64,000 bases of DNA from Alisma plantago-aquatica. Lineage: Eukaryota > Streptophyta > Magnoliopsida > Alismatales > Alismataceae. Numbering within the stretch: the first letter of the stretch is position 1; each line of letters begins with the position of its first letter. Of this stretch, positions 35,395 through 48,440 are shown in pieces. Where the stretch lies: assembly GCA_963693085.1 (NCBI GenBank), contig OY856409.1, positions 662,313,591 to 662,377,590 of the forward strand, read 5' to 3'. The position numbers and the translations under genes were made by a program. Under the pieces are notes generated by a model that was given only the letters and a program-made list of their open reading frames with translations, had not been told where the DNA came from and searched no databases.

Positions 35395-35600
35395 CTGCAG
35401 CTTGTGTGGTGACCGTCGCCGCTTTCCGGAGTGGTGGCCGCTGCTCCCGGCGGTGGCTGGCGCCGCTGCTCCTTGCAGGGGCCAGCTCCACTGCTGCTTT
35501 GAGCGGCCGGCGCGGCGGTTTGGTTGGTCCTAAGGCACGGAGCTTTCGAGGTCGGGGTCAAGGATTTCCCGCGGAGTCGGCGGCGGGGGATGTGATGTGA
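35395..35600 (-). other. GC-rich patch ending in a splice donor, possible 5' exon
   Basis: About 190 bp with many CCG and GCC words, in contrast to its AT-rich surroundings. On the minus strand it ends AAGCTGCAG followed by GTATGT, a consensus donor. The open frame through it is proline- and alanine-rich and unlike any protein I know. It could be a 5' UTR exon of the minus-strand RPC4-like gene, of another gene, or random. Confidence 0.4.
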
Positions 35601-35609
35601 AATCTCTAA

Positions 35610-35976
35610 GCCTTGTTTGGTTAGCGACTGAGATTTTAAGATCCAATCCCGCCTTGTCTTCTTGTGCAACTTCAGCACTACCCACCTAGATGAGTGTTTG
35701 ATTCAACATCCCATAACACTCCCGTTTTGGAATTTTTCGTTGTCGCGAAATTCAGACTAAAATTTCGAGAACTCAATAAATTTAACTCAGTCTTTTGTGT
35801 TATTTTGTTTTATATGTCAGACTGAAAAACACAAGTTACGAAGCCAGTCTAATTTAATGAGGGCTTGCAATTGATTGGATTGCCAAACAAAAACATGACC
35901 GACACATAAAGTACTCTGGATATATGAACTAATCCGGTGTGGACTTCGTAATCTCGATCTCGAACCAAACAGGGGC
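35610..35976. mobile_element. PIF/Harbinger-like MITE, 367 bp
   Basis: Inverted ends GCCTTGTTTGGTTAGCGACT and, on the other strand, GCCCCTGTTTGGTTCGAGAT. It is flanked by TAA and TTA, consistent with a TWA target duplication with one mismatch. It lies only 61 bp from the end of the large Harbinger-like composite, whose terminus GCCTGTGTTTGG is similar. Confidence 0.7.
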
Positions 35977-36352
35977 TTACTAGTTAGGACCAGGTTAGTT
36001 TGGTTTGGATAAGTCAGATTCTAGTCTTCGGATCATAGCCTGTGTTTGGCACGGGACTGGAACCCAGTTTAGGCTTGTCGTCTAGTGTCAACCGGGCCAA
36101 ATAGTCAATCGATTGGGACTGGGTTCTGTTTGGTTTGTAATCCAGTTTTGGCCCCGTTTTGGGATAACGGAACCCCAAAAACCAACTCACGCCAGTCCCG
36201 CGAGAGTCCAGATTCCATTTCGTAACTTGGTTTCCGCTCAGACCGCGATTAGCCCGCACACCCCCCCTTTCCCCTCTCCCTCTTCTGCTCTCCCGACACA
36301 GGCGCCCAACCTCGCATCCTCCCCTCTCCCTCTTCTGTTTTCTATCGGGAGG

Positions 36353-36447
36353 AACTATTACCTCCGTGAGTTAAAGTTGTAGCCGCATTGCCTACTCGAG
36401 AACTATTACCTCCGTGAGTTAAAGTTGTAGCCGCATTGCCTACTCGA
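36353..36447. repeat. 48-bp tandem duplication
   Basis: The unit beginning AACTATTACCTCCGTGAG occurs at 36353-36400 and 36401-36447, identical by eye. The pyrimidine-rich word CCCCTCTCCCTCTTCTG also occurs twice just upstream (36259-36340). This may be the leader of a gene in the element. Confidence 0.85.
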
Positions 36448-37250
36448 TGGCAGTGCAGGGCCGTAGGGTGAACAGAAGGTCAGATTCGTATTCGGGGTGT
36501 GCTTGTTCGTCAGGCATCGCCGAGCTACGACGCCAGCCTACACGGCATCGCCAGACTAGACGGCAAGAATCAAAGTTAGACATCCTAACTTGTCATCTCT
36601 CATTAACTCTTAACCCTTGACTCCTCCTTATCACTCTGTGCAAGGCATCAACCAAACCCTAGCGAGGGCACAGTCTGTCGTAGCTACTATAAAGTGATGT
36701 GTGTCTTTATCGATCTCCTTCCTATTCAACTTCGTATCCTCCACCAAGTGTTTTCTGAAGTCGTCGTTGTCGAGCCCCTGTATTCTAAAGGTGACCATGT
36801 TTTTGTTTCAGTAGGCGGATGTAGTAGTAGGACGGCTTCATGTTATGTACTAACACTTTCTTTCATTAGGCTAGTATGTATTCCCCTTACCTTGTTTTCA
36901 TGCATTCCCGGACAATTTCTTGGCGATTGGCTGTCATCCCCTCTTCTACCTGGATTTCGGCTTACCAGGTATATGTGCTAAGCAATATGATATTGTTTTC
37001 TGTATGGCTGAGTGTCTTACTTTGTCATATTAGTTAAATTGCACTCAGTATTATATACAAGACTCGTATGTAGTCTTGTTTTGATTGCATAATGTGCTTT
37101 GTTCCAGGGATGTATGCTCTAATTGATAAAAACCTAATAATATGTATTATGTTTATTTAACTTGGAACCTTGTCTGTCAACTATGCCATAATAGGAGACG
37201 TTTGAGTAGGTAATGACTGATGTGGTCATATTTTTTCCTCTGTGATGGAC
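36448..37250. other. Spacer in the left arm of the composite
   Basis: No recognised gene. An open frame at 36694-36981 is hydrophobic and unlike known proteins. The reference word ATTATGTATTATG of the following array first appears near 37141. Confidence 0.4.
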
Positions 37251-37254
37251 CACA

Positions 37255-39560
37255 ATATGTATATTTGTTCACTTGAATGTGGTCTGAATGCGTGGTTGAG
37301 CTTCATGTTCTATTTTATGTGTTCATAAATAGGTCAATATTTACCTAGTCCACCTATTATGTATTATGTTTATTTAAGTTGGAACCTTGTTTGATCCCTT
37401 GAATGAGGTCTGACCCCTTGAACTAGATCTATTATGTTGGAACAAAATTTGACTCCACCTATTATGTATTATGTTTATTTAAGTTGGAACATATTATTGT
37501 GTAGTCTATATTTTCTCTGTTCATAAACATAGCCTGTTCAAATATTATGATTGACCAAAATTTAGTATATTTGTTCAGTTTAATGTGAATTAATCCCTTA
37601 AATGAGGTCTGAATTTGTGGTTGAGCTTCATTGAGTAGCAATTAAATTATTATGTCATTATTTAACCATTATATCATCATACCAAATAAATTAAAATGAT
37701 TTACCCTGAATGATTGGCTGAATTTCATGTCCAACATAGCTTATTCAGCATTACGATTGTGTATTGAATATTTTCTGTGTTCATAAACAGGTCAATATTT
37801 ACCTAGTCCACATATTATGTATTATGTTTATTTAAGTTGGAACATTGTCTGATCCCTTGAATGATGTCTGACCCCTTAAACTAGGTCTATTATGTTGGAC
37901 CAAAATTAGACTCCACCTATTATGTATTATGTTTATTTAAGTTGGAACCTATTATTGTGTAGTGTATATTTTCTCTGTTCATAAACATAGCTTGTTCAAC
38001 TATAATGATTACCAAAATTTGGTATATTTGTTCAATTTAATGTGCTCTGATCCCTTGAATGAGGCCTGAATTCATGGTTGAGCTTCATTGAGTAGCAATT
38101 AAATTATTATGTCATTATTAAACCATTATACCATCATACCAAATAAATTAAAATGATTTACCCTGAATGATCAGCATTATGATTGTGTATTGAATATTTT
38201 CCATGTTCATAAACATGTCAATATTTACCTAGTCCACCTATTATGTATTATGTTTATTTAAGTTGGAACCTTGTCTGATCCCTTGAATGAGGTCTGACCC
38301 CTTGAACTAGGTTTATTATGTTGGACCAAAATTAGACTCCACCTATTATGTATTATGTTTATTGAAGTTGGAACCTATTATTGTGTAGTGTATATTTTCT
38401 CTGTTCATAAACATAGCATGCTCAACTATAATGATTGACCAAAATTTGTTATATTTGTTCAGTTTAATGTGCTCTGATCCCTTGAATGTGGTTTGAATTT
38501 GTGGTTGAGCTTCATTGAGTAGCAATTAAATTATTACGTCATTATTTAACCATTATACCATCATACCAAATAAATTAAAATGATTTAACCTTTATGATTG
38601 GTTGAATTTCATGTCCAACATAGCATGTTCAACATTACGATTGTGTATTGAATATTTTATGTGTTCACAAACAGGTCAATATTTACCTAGTCCACCTATT
38701 ATGTATTATGTTTATTTAAGTTGGAACCTTGTCTGATCCCTTGAATGAGGTTTGACCCCTTGAACTAGGTCTATTATGTTGGACCAAAATTAGACTCCAC
38801 CTATTATGTATTATGTTTATTTAAGTTGGAACCTATTACTGTGTAGTGTATATTTTCTCATGATGATTGACCAAAATTTGGTATATTTGTTCAATTTAAT
38901 GTGCTATGATCCCTTGAATGAGGTCTGAATTCGTGGTTGAGTCGCATTGAGTAGCAATTAAATTATTATGCCATTATTTAACCATTATACCATCATACCA
39001 AATAAATTAAAATGATTTACCTTGAATGATCAACATTATGATAGTGTATTGAATATTTTTCATGTTCATAAACAAGTCAATATTTACCTAGTCCACCTAT
39101 TATGTATTGTGTTTATTTAAGTTGGAACCTTGTATGATCCCTTGAATGAGGTATGGCCCCTTGAACTAGGTCTATTATGTTGGACCAAAATTTGATTCCA
39201 CCTATTATGTATTATGTTTGTTTAAGTTGGAACCTATTATTATGTAGTGTATATTTTCTGTATTCATAAACATAGCTTGTTCAACTGTAATGATTGACCA
39301 AAATTTGGTATATGTTCAGTTTAATGTGTCAGATAGCAGGACATTCGTTATGTCTGTTGTTTTTTATTGGAATCATTAATGTTGTCCTCATTGCTTGTTA
39401 TGCCTACTCTACTACTTATATTGCTATGTTAGAGGGCATTCGTTATGTCTGTTCTTTTCTATTAGAATCATCAATGTTGAAGTTACTCATCGAACCTTTT
39501 TATGCTATTCCATGGTTGAATAGGGCATTATTTTTCTGGATTTGATTTTGAACTTTTTCA
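37255..39560. repeat. Tandem array of 400-458-bp units, alternating
   Basis: The anchor CACCTATTATGTATTATG recurs at 37351, 37809, 38235, 38693 and 39094, spaced 458, 426, 458 and 401 bp. Long units contain an extra 32 or so bp (GATTGGCTGAATTTCATG region) missing in short units, so long and short alternate. Each unit also contains a second anchor about 104 bp later. No protein frame persists across units. Confidence 0.92.
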
Positions 39561-40234
39561 TTGATTTTGAACAAAACAACAAACTATTTATATATGCTGG
39601 TACAAAAAAATATCCATCTTCACTGTCTGTCATATGTGAGTATTCTGAACTTGGAATGTAAATGTCATATATGAGTATTTTGAACTTGGAATGTCATTGT
39701 CATACATGAGTACTTTGAACACATGATGGGGACAAATATGTCTCATGTTTCTCTTTAATGTGGTCTATATGATTTTGTACAGGAAAAAAAACTAATTTTT
39801 GTATGATGGAACAAAATATCAGTGATGTTTCCCTTGGTTGTTGTTTGTATGCCACGTTCTGTTTCATTGAATGGCTTCTTTGTTATTTGCTTAATTGCAT
39901 ATATGCAATCTCATTTGAATATCATGAGACTGATATTGTTTGTAATAACAAACTAGTAATCGGAACAAACTACTTATATGGAACAAATTATGTGTCACCT
40001 TTCCCCTTACTATGGGTTGTATGACCTTAAATAGCACCCTAATCAATGTTATATATTATTATTTTAAATTCTACTTCTGTTAATCATCGAACCTTAATAA
40101 GCTCTTACTATAATAGACTACTTTAATTCAAGTTATTGTTGTTAAACTACCCCAAACAGCCACAAACTAGGTTGGCATAAAGGTTTCGTTTAAACACCCT
40201 GACTATAGTGATCTATTGTAGTGCCATTGGTGAT

Positions 40235-41155
40235 ATGTCTGCACCAGACCCGAAGATCCATTTTGTATGGACCAAAGAGTTGGATGAAGCTTTGGTTTCG
40301 GCATTGAGGAGACAATATGACTTGGGTAAGTGCATCGACATAATTTTTACTAGGGACGTGTGGAGGGAGACGCTACGCGATTGGCAGAATAGGATGGGGA
40401 GGATGGATGGTACAATGGATCAGGTTAAAACTCAGTGGAAGAACCTCAGGAGAGACTTTGCAAAGATAAGATTGGTGACCAACAAAAGTGGTGTTGGCTA
40501 GGATGAGAGCAGGTACAAGTCAATACTATGTGACACCCCGGAGTGGAGGGAGACACTTGCGGCATGTCCAATGATGCACCCCCCTATATATTAAATATTC
40601 ACTTAAAGTTATTCAAAATTGACCTAATCAGTAGTGCTTGACCATTTTAGGGAAACAAGGAACTAGCGAGATTGATCACCAGACCATTCTACCACTACAA
40701 TGAAGTCGAGATGATGGGTGGGAGGAACATTGCTAGGGGGCATCATGCAATGTCCTCAATGGATAGACAACTTCCTTCTGATGTTCCATCTAAAGATGAT
40801 GTTGTTGTTGACTTAGATGCATCTGATACATTTGTCAGCCCAGAACCAACCGGTCTTACTGAAGATATGGGTTATTTTGGGATGCAAAGTGAGGACAACA
40901 ACGCCGGAACCGACAACCAAGGTGTTGGTGCAAGGACTCATACCACACACAGATGCAGGAAGCGAGCCTCAATGACACAGGACAGTTGTAGCCTTACTAA
41001 TGATGTCGTTTCCAAATCCACAAAGGTGTTTTCAAAGGTACATGAAATGGGCAGCGGTATTGCCAGTAGATCTAATGACAAAGATGAGTATCAAACCATT
41101 TTGCACATTTTTATGCAACTTACCCTGACGCCCCTATCCTATTTTTACCACTCTT
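40235..41155 (+). pseudogene. SANT/Myb-like ORF1, copy 1
   Basis: From MSAPDPKIHFVWTKELDEAL the reading continues RRQYDLGKCI, VWRETLRDWQNRMG and VKTQWKNLRRDFAKI, a trihelix/Myb-like DNA-binding domain of the kind encoded by Harbinger ORF1. A stop at 40499 interrupts it; the C-terminal part ITRPFYHYNEVEMMGGRN continues at 40672 to about 41155 after a probable intron. The second part is duplicated at 51400. In Harbinger elements this protein helps the transposase bind DNA and enter the nucleus. I chose the internal Met because homologous copies start there. Confidence 0.75.
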
Positions 41156-41163
41156 GTGCAACA

Positions 41164-41289
41164 TATTCTTTCACAAAGTTGTTACAGTTTCTGAGCCTTG
41201 GTTGCCTTGCTATCGTATTTGGTTGCCTTGCTATTTCTGAAGGAGGAATCTGGATGGTCCAACGATTCTTTCACAAAGTCATTACAGTT
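41164..41289. repeat. Short direct repeat at the CACTA 5' junction
   Basis: ATTCTTTCACAAAGTTGTTACAG (23 bp with variations) near 41164 recurs near 41267, with GGTTGCCTTGCTAT duplicated between them. The repeat lies exactly where SANT-like and CACTA sequence meet. Confidence 0.7.
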
Positions 41290-44174
41290 GATTATTGCAG
41301 GATTTCCAGAAGAAAATTGTCTATTCCCGGAGACGTACTATGAAGCAAATGCGATCGTGAAGGATTTATGACTTGATTATTCTACTATAGATGTATGTAC
41401 AAATAATTGCATGCTTTTTCGCAAAGATGCAGCTTCAAAAGAAAATTGTGATACTTGTGGTGCTTCAAGATGGAATGAAAAGCAATACAAAACAAAGGGA
41501 AAGAAGGTAGCTGCTAAGTTCATATATCACTTCCCTTTGATACCTCGGTTAGAGAGGCTCTATATGTCTTCATCTATTGCTAAAGATATGATTTGGCCAT
41601 CTGAAGGAAAAGGCAAGGATGGTCGTATTCATCAGCCTTCAGACACACCAGAATGGTTGTCTATTGATGCCAGGTATCCAGACTTTGCTGCTGAACCATG
41701 CAATATTAGATTGGCATTAGCAACAGATGGATTTAATGCATTTGGCAATATGAGTGCATCACATAGCATCTGGCCTGTGTTGGTGACACCTCTCAATCTT
41801 CCGCCTTTGCTTCTTATGAAAGAAAAATTTATTATGATGTCCCTATTAATCCCAGGTCCACATATGGTTGGCAATGACCTTGATGTATACTTGGAGCCAT
41901 TAATTGAGGAGCTGCAACTACTTTGGGAGCTTGGAGTCAAAGTTTATGATGCATATAGCAAAAGGAACTTCACTATGCGGGCAATGATTTTATGGACCAT
42001 TAACGATTTTTCAGCATATGGTGACTTATCTGGTTGGAGCACTAAAGGTAAGAAATATATGGGATGTCCTTGTTGTAATGTGGAGACTGTATCAAAATGG
42101 TTAAAGTTTTGGAAAAAGCAATGCTATGGTTTCCATCGACATTTTCTTCCAATGAATCATCCATATATACGTGATAGGAAAAATTTTGATGGTGAAAAAG
42201 ATTTTCGACTTCCACCTAAGCCACTATCTGGAGAAGATATACTGAGGCAATTTGATGGATATGAAAATATCACATTTGGAAAAATGAATAAGCGCAAGAG
42301 GCTTGGAGATCAAATTCAACCATTACCTCCTGGTTGGAATAAGATAAACATCTTTTTTCAGCTACCTTATTGGAAGTATTTATCTGTTAGACACAATCTG
42401 GATGTGATGCACATAGAAAAGAATGTGTGGGAGAATATTTTAAACACATTATTGGGTGATTCTAAGAAAAGTAAAGACAACTTACAAGCTCGTCAAGATA
42501 TGAAGAAAATGCGCATTCAAAGAGATTTATGGCCAGTAGATGCAGGTGACCACTATTACTTGCCTCCAACATCTTACACCATGACTAATGTGTAGAAAGA
42601 TAAGTTCCTATCTGTGTTAGAAAAGTTGAAAGTTCCTGATGGCTATTCTTCTAACATATCTAGGTGTGTTAGCAAATCTGATAGAAAACTTGTTGGGATG
42701 AAAAGTCATGATTGCCATGTTCTTATGCATCAACTTCTACCTGTTGCCTTGAGACATTACATAAGCTTAGATGTGTACAAGCCTATTGCTAATTTGTGCT
42801 CATTTTTCAACAAGCTTTGCTCTAACATTATTGATGTGGAGGAATTCAAAGAATTGGAACAAGAAATTATTGTCACTCTTTGCCAGTTGGAGAGAATCTT
42901 CCCTCCTTTCTTCACCATCATGATGCATTTGCCCATTCATTTAGCTTATGAAGCCAGACAAGCCGGATCTGTCCAAACTAGGTGGATGTACCCAATAGAG
43001 AGATACTTGGAGAAATTGAAGAAGTATGTAAGAAACAAAGCTAAACCGGCTGGTTGTATTGCTAGTGGTTATTTAGCTGAAGAAAGTTTGACATTTTGTG
43101 CTAGGTACTTGCATAATTTTGAGACAAAACTCAACCACACTCCTCATAATGTTGATGGATCTCCAATTAGAATTGGAGTGTCAAGAAATTTCAACATCCA
43201 CACTTTAGAACAAGCCCATCGTTATGTCCTTTTCAATAAAGAGGAATTGGATGTTTACAGAAGGTAAGATTTAATTACATTCTAAAATTCTTGCTGATAT
43301 TTGTATATTTGTTGTACATTAATTTAGACACTTCTTATAAAGCAGTGAACACATGTGTATTCTTCAAGATATGGAACCCAACATTGCCCCACGGACCCTA
43401 GAAACAAAACATGCAAAGGAGTTTTCTAAGTGGTTGAAAGAGCATGTAAGTGTCAAACATAAATATTATTGTCACTCTTAATGTTCAAGTTAGTGTAGAT
43501 TACATTAATGTTTTACTTTTTATGAAGGTAATGCAAATGCGAGAGATTAGGCCGAACAATATTAGCGATGATTTGAGATGGTTATCCCAAGGCCCTTGTG
43601 CTGAGGGAATGTCTTATGAAGGATTTTCGGTCAATGGATATCGTTTCCGTTCAAAGCACATTGAAAGTACATGTACTACACAAAACAGTGGAGTGTATTT
43701 GTGTGGTGACACTTCAAGTTATTCAAGTGGTAGAGATCAAAATCCTATAAATGCTGAAGTCACATACTATGGCTACTTAGAGGAGGTTATTGAGCTAACT
43801 TATGGTCCGGGAATCAAAGTTTCATTGTTCAGATGTTCTTGGTATGATGAAAGCACTTCTAACGGGTTGCGAATTGATGAATATGGGTTCACACAAATCA
43901 ACACTTCAAGGATTAAAAAAAAGGAGGAACCCTTTATCCTGACTTCTCAAGCATTGCAATGCTTTTATGTGAAGGATCCTAATGCTGATGATTGGTGCAC
44001 AGTGCTAAAGCATCCTCCTAAAGATTATTCTAAAGTACCTCTTATTGAGAATTGCTTGACTGGTTTACAATATGAAGCTATTGATGGTGGTCTAACTAGT
44101 GATGTGTCTTGGACGAGGAGTGACACCGAGGGATCTTTTGTTGATAGAACTAAAAATGGAATGATGTGGCTAAT
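41252..44174 (+). pseudogene. CACTA transposase (TNPD-like)
   Basis: The reading starts GWSNDSFTKSLQLIIAGFPE and goes through FPETYYEAN, CGASRWNEKQ, LATDGFNAFGNMSASHSIWP, IPGPHMVGNDLDVYLEPL and YMGCPCC (Transposase_21 family), then LPVALRHYISL, FFNKLCSNIIDVEEF and WMYPIERYLEKLKKYVRNKA (DUF4218), and after introns at 43265 and 43445 GYRFRSKHIESTCTTQNSGV and WYDESTSNG (DUF4216). Only two in-frame stops (about 41370 and 42593) are seen over 2 kb, so decay is mild. The enzyme would cut at CACTA ends; the N-terminus is missing. Confidence 0.88.
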
Positions 44175-46709
44175 GTTTCGTTCATTAATCTGTCTGTTTT
44201 CATCAAATTATTTTGTTTGCAAGTCTAGAATAATTTATTTGGGGAATATGTTCTATTGCATTTTTTTGGCAAACTGTTACTATATGGCATATTCTTTGCA
44301 ATTTATTTAGTCTTGTTTCATATACCAGCAAGTAGGACATCATTATTCTTTTTTGGGATATGAAACCAAGGTACTCTACAATTTATATGTTTTTCAAATG
44401 GTGAATATTCATATGTTGGTGTCTCATATTCTCCGCAATTTATTTGTTTTTCAAATGTAGCTACTACTTTTGTTACTGACATTTCTGCACTAATAATCTA
44501 ATTTTTTTTCTTGTCAGTTGAAGGATGGCAGGAAGAAGAATCACTAGATCTAGTTGTAACAACACACCCAGTCAACCTATTACTGTCCCTCCATCCACAA
44601 TTGAAGAAAATTGTGAGGATGAACCTACTCTACTGTCCAACAATATTGAAAATGATGTAACAGTTGAAGAAAATGTTGAGGATGAATAGGAGAATAGGAA
44701 GTATGGACGTGGGCCTGCAAGTGAGCAAAGCCTACTTCCTAAGTAAGGGGAGCCACGTCACAAGGTCCAATGTGATTATGAAGGAAATGCTATTGGGGAG
44801 AATGGTGCCAAATTGAATCGTTATTGTCATATGCTAGCAAGGAAACCACACATATGGCATCTAGACTTGAAGTGGAACGAACAACCACAACAAGCTTTTG
44901 CAGATAGAAAATCATTTATTGAGGTGATCTTTTTCATAAAAAGACCAACAAATTGTATGATTGTTATATCTAAAGTAATATTTTCTATGTTTTTGTAGAA
45001 ATACTTCAATTTAGGCAGTCACCCTAATGCATGGAATCACATTGATGAACACATTAGCAAAGGGATATCAGTGTGGAGGGCACGTGTAAAGAAAGATTAC
45101 TATGAAAAGTACAAGATTGAACCAGAATTGATGATGAAGAAAGTTGAGAAAAATGCTTCCATAGATATGGACCAGTTTAAAAATCTTGTTAAAGAATGGG
45201 GAACCGAGAAGTCTAAGGTACAATGGTTTCATATAACTTGCATGTATACCTATCTACTTTTTCTAATTATATGTTTCTTATGGTTTAGAAAATTTCCGAG
45301 ATCAACAAGGCAAACAGAGCAAAAAAAGTGATGGATCATACCACAGGATCAAATCCATGGAGTTGTTATCGGGCAGAAATGGTATTAATAATGGATACTT
45401 GTCTTTCTTAGTAGGAGTTGAACATATAACATGGACAATTATTATGTTATCTATCATGTGTAGGTCAGTGAAGATCAACTCGTTGTGCCTCTTAACAAAT
45501 TTTTGGAAAAAGTTTACGACAAAAGCCCACAAGTGGTTAGAAAATGGATACTTGCTTTCCTATGATGTCTACAAAGCTACATATGCTTAGATATCTCAAT
45601 TTAAGCTTTCCTTTTATGATGCTTTCTAATTACAACTTGAAATCTCTGATATTGTGGAAAACCAAGTAGCAAACCAAGAAGAAATAGATCCTAGAAGTGT
45701 TGATAATCTAACACGTGATGCTTATTTGCAAGTTTTAAATCCTTCCAAAAAGGCTAGGATCCGAGGTGTTGGAATTGGGCACAAAGAGATAGGACATAGG
45801 GGAAAAGCTGCCCGTATAAGATATGAAATGCTTCTTGAGGAAAGCAATGCAAAGGATGTATGTTGGATTATAACTAAACTTGAACTATTAGTTACAACTA
45901 GTCTATTAGATCGATGTTTGTAATTTGTTTTCTATTTCAGGATAAACTTAAGGAACTTGAAGAAACAGTAAATGGATTGAAGAACTCCGTCTCCCAAATA
46001 ATGACTTGGTATAATCAATCACAGGTAACTTAGATTCAGTTGTCTATGTCAATGTAATATATAATTTTTTTTGACATTGTTGATCTATTTGTTATAGGAT
46101 GGAGGTATTAATGTTGATTGTGCAGCTGAATACCCCAATCAGAATACTACAAGTGTCTTACACATGCAAAGTGGCACAAATAGGTTGGGTGTGGGTTCTT
46201 TTCACATACAAGACAATACAAGTAGTGGTGCAGATGTAGGCATGTTTCCCAGGCAAAATAATTCAAGCGGGGATGGCTTAGGAAGACTTTCTAGACAAAG
46301 CAATTCAAGGGAGACTGGAGTAGGCATGCTTTCCATACAAGGCAATTCAAGGGAGAATGGAGTAGGCAGGATTTCCATTCAAGGCAATGTACATCCACTA
46401 ATCTTTCAGCCACAGGTACCTCATAACAGCTATAGATTATTTTCAATATTCATACACATAAGAATATTAACATGTACACTTTATTAAAGGCTGCAGTTGA
46501 AAGTTGGTGCCCTACTTCTGGTAATAATCGACAAAATCATCTTCAAATGCAGAGCACACCAAGCACATCTTCATCAATGTCTTTCACACCAAGAACTCAG
46601 CGTTTAAATCAGGTATTCAATACGTGCTTGATTAAACTTCTAGGGTATCCATCCATATATCTTGTACTTATACCAAATCTGATATATAAGGCCAAATCAA
46701 ATATATAAG

Positions 46710-48025
46710 GTAGGAATCTACTTAATGGTTAATGCCCATGTGGTTCTATATTTCCAGACACTTTGGGTATCATGGTTATGTATGTAGTTATTGTTATCCT
46801 CTTTCATCTCAGTCTACTTATCTATTGTTATCTCTATTAGATGAAATCTTCCAGTTATCTTAGGCAGTCAAAATCTTAAAGGTTTTTGTTCTTAATGACA
46901 TGGAATGTATATAGAGATCAATGAACTGTGGAAAAAGAAGTTTAAACCTCAGTTAACTGATTAAGTAGCTTGGTTACACCAGTGTAACCCTGACTGTGCA
47001 GCATTCACCAGTCCATTCAAGAAAAACTGTTACTCTTTGGTTTTGTTTCCTTCAAGCTTGGATGCCTTATAGAGTCTTGTCTAGTCTAGTCAAGTCTAGT
47101 CAGGTCTAGAAGTCTCTAGAGTCATGTCCGCCTTCTCCCATATAAAGGAGAGGGGTCTCTCTTGTAAACGTAACATTATAACACACTACTGTGAATATAT
47201 CGCCCATCCACGATTTCCAATATGTATCAATATTAATAGCTTATACAATGACTACACCATTACTGCTAGTTTTCAATTTTAATATTTGATTATCAGTTTT
47301 TGAAACTGATAAATGATTGCAGAATGAAGACAACGAGTACAACAAAAATTCTATTTGTGGTCTGGTTTAGTCCATGGCCGATTTTGGTAAAATTGGCAGT
47401 AAAGAGAAGGGTCCTTGGACTGGTCCAGGTCAGTCTAGGCCTGTCTCATGTTGGTCCTATAATGCACATCCCTACTTAACAGTCACCCACTGGGCCTGAT
47501 TGGATGGAGGTACAAGATATTTAACTACTACTTTAGCTACTCAATTCACTTTGCTCTCCTTATGTATACATATTTTATTTTGCAACAATAACATTCTGAT
47601 TATATAGTGAAACCACATTTTTGTAATATTCACAACTAAGTTTGAATGCCAGTTCATATGCTAGAATATTTCTGGTGTCAATTACCCTGACTGTGATTTG
47701 AGTACTAGCTCAGTTGTACAAGTTAAATTAACCCAACCCCAAACTGCTGTGACATTCACCGGTCTAATTCAAACTGAAATTAGTTACTGTCATAGTTTGG
47801 TTTTCGTTCAAGCTCTGATGCTAATTCAGTTTCGGCTAGGCCAATAGTTTGGTTTCCTTCATGTCTTGAACTGCTGAAAATGACTAATCCAAAAAACTGC
47901 AGCTTGAACTGTAGCTTAAACTGCATCTTGAACAAAATAACTAATCCAGAAAACTGCAACTTGAACTGCTGAAAATGAAAACTGCAGCTTGAACAGTGGA
48001 AAAACTAGGTAGATTAGGTGAGTAG
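46710..48025. other. Long intron or insertion in the CACTA second gene
   Basis: No gene is recognised. The stretch 47110-47170 has CCCATATAAAGGAGAGGGGT, a TATA-like box with a downstream segment as in LTR promoters, so a solo LTR is possible. CTAGTCAAGTCTAGT words recur at 47080-47115. Confidence 0.4.
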
Positions 48026-48440
48026 CACGGCCGTGGTGGGTAGGGGTGAGCACGGTCGTGGTGGAAGAGAACGGTCGTGTTGGTTAAAATGGCTAAATGT
48101 TAAGTTGGTGGTAAAAAATGGGCCAAAATGGCCACGGCCGTGGTGGGTAGGGGTGAGCACGGTCGTGGTGGAAGAGAACGGCCGTGTTGGTTAAAATGGC
48201 TAAATGTCAGGTTGGTGGTAAAAAATGAGCCAAAATGGCCACGGCCGTGGTGGTCACCACGGCCGTGGTGGGTTAAGGGTAGCATGGCCGTGCTGCGCAG
48301 CACGGCCGTGGTGGGATCTGGTAGCACGGCCGTGCTGCGTGGCACGGCCATGGTGGGTGGTCGCAGCACAGCCGTGGTAAAGATTTTTCATGTGATTTCT
48401 TCATTTGCAGCACGACCGTTCTGTGTTACCACGGCCGTGT
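48026..48440. repeat. CACGGCCGTG palindrome cluster with 107-bp duplication
   Basis: Two 107-bp units begin at 48026 and 48133, each with CACGGCCGTGGTGG and CACGGTCGTGG. From 48240 the 10-bp palindrome CACGGCCGTG and near-variants recur about every 20 to 30 bp. About 15 copies occur in 400 bp. Open frames through it are shadows of the repeat. Confidence 0.9.

Noticed and set aside
36694..36981. 95-codon open frame
   Set aside because: No recognisable motif, no homologous frame elsewhere in the window and base composition like its surroundings.
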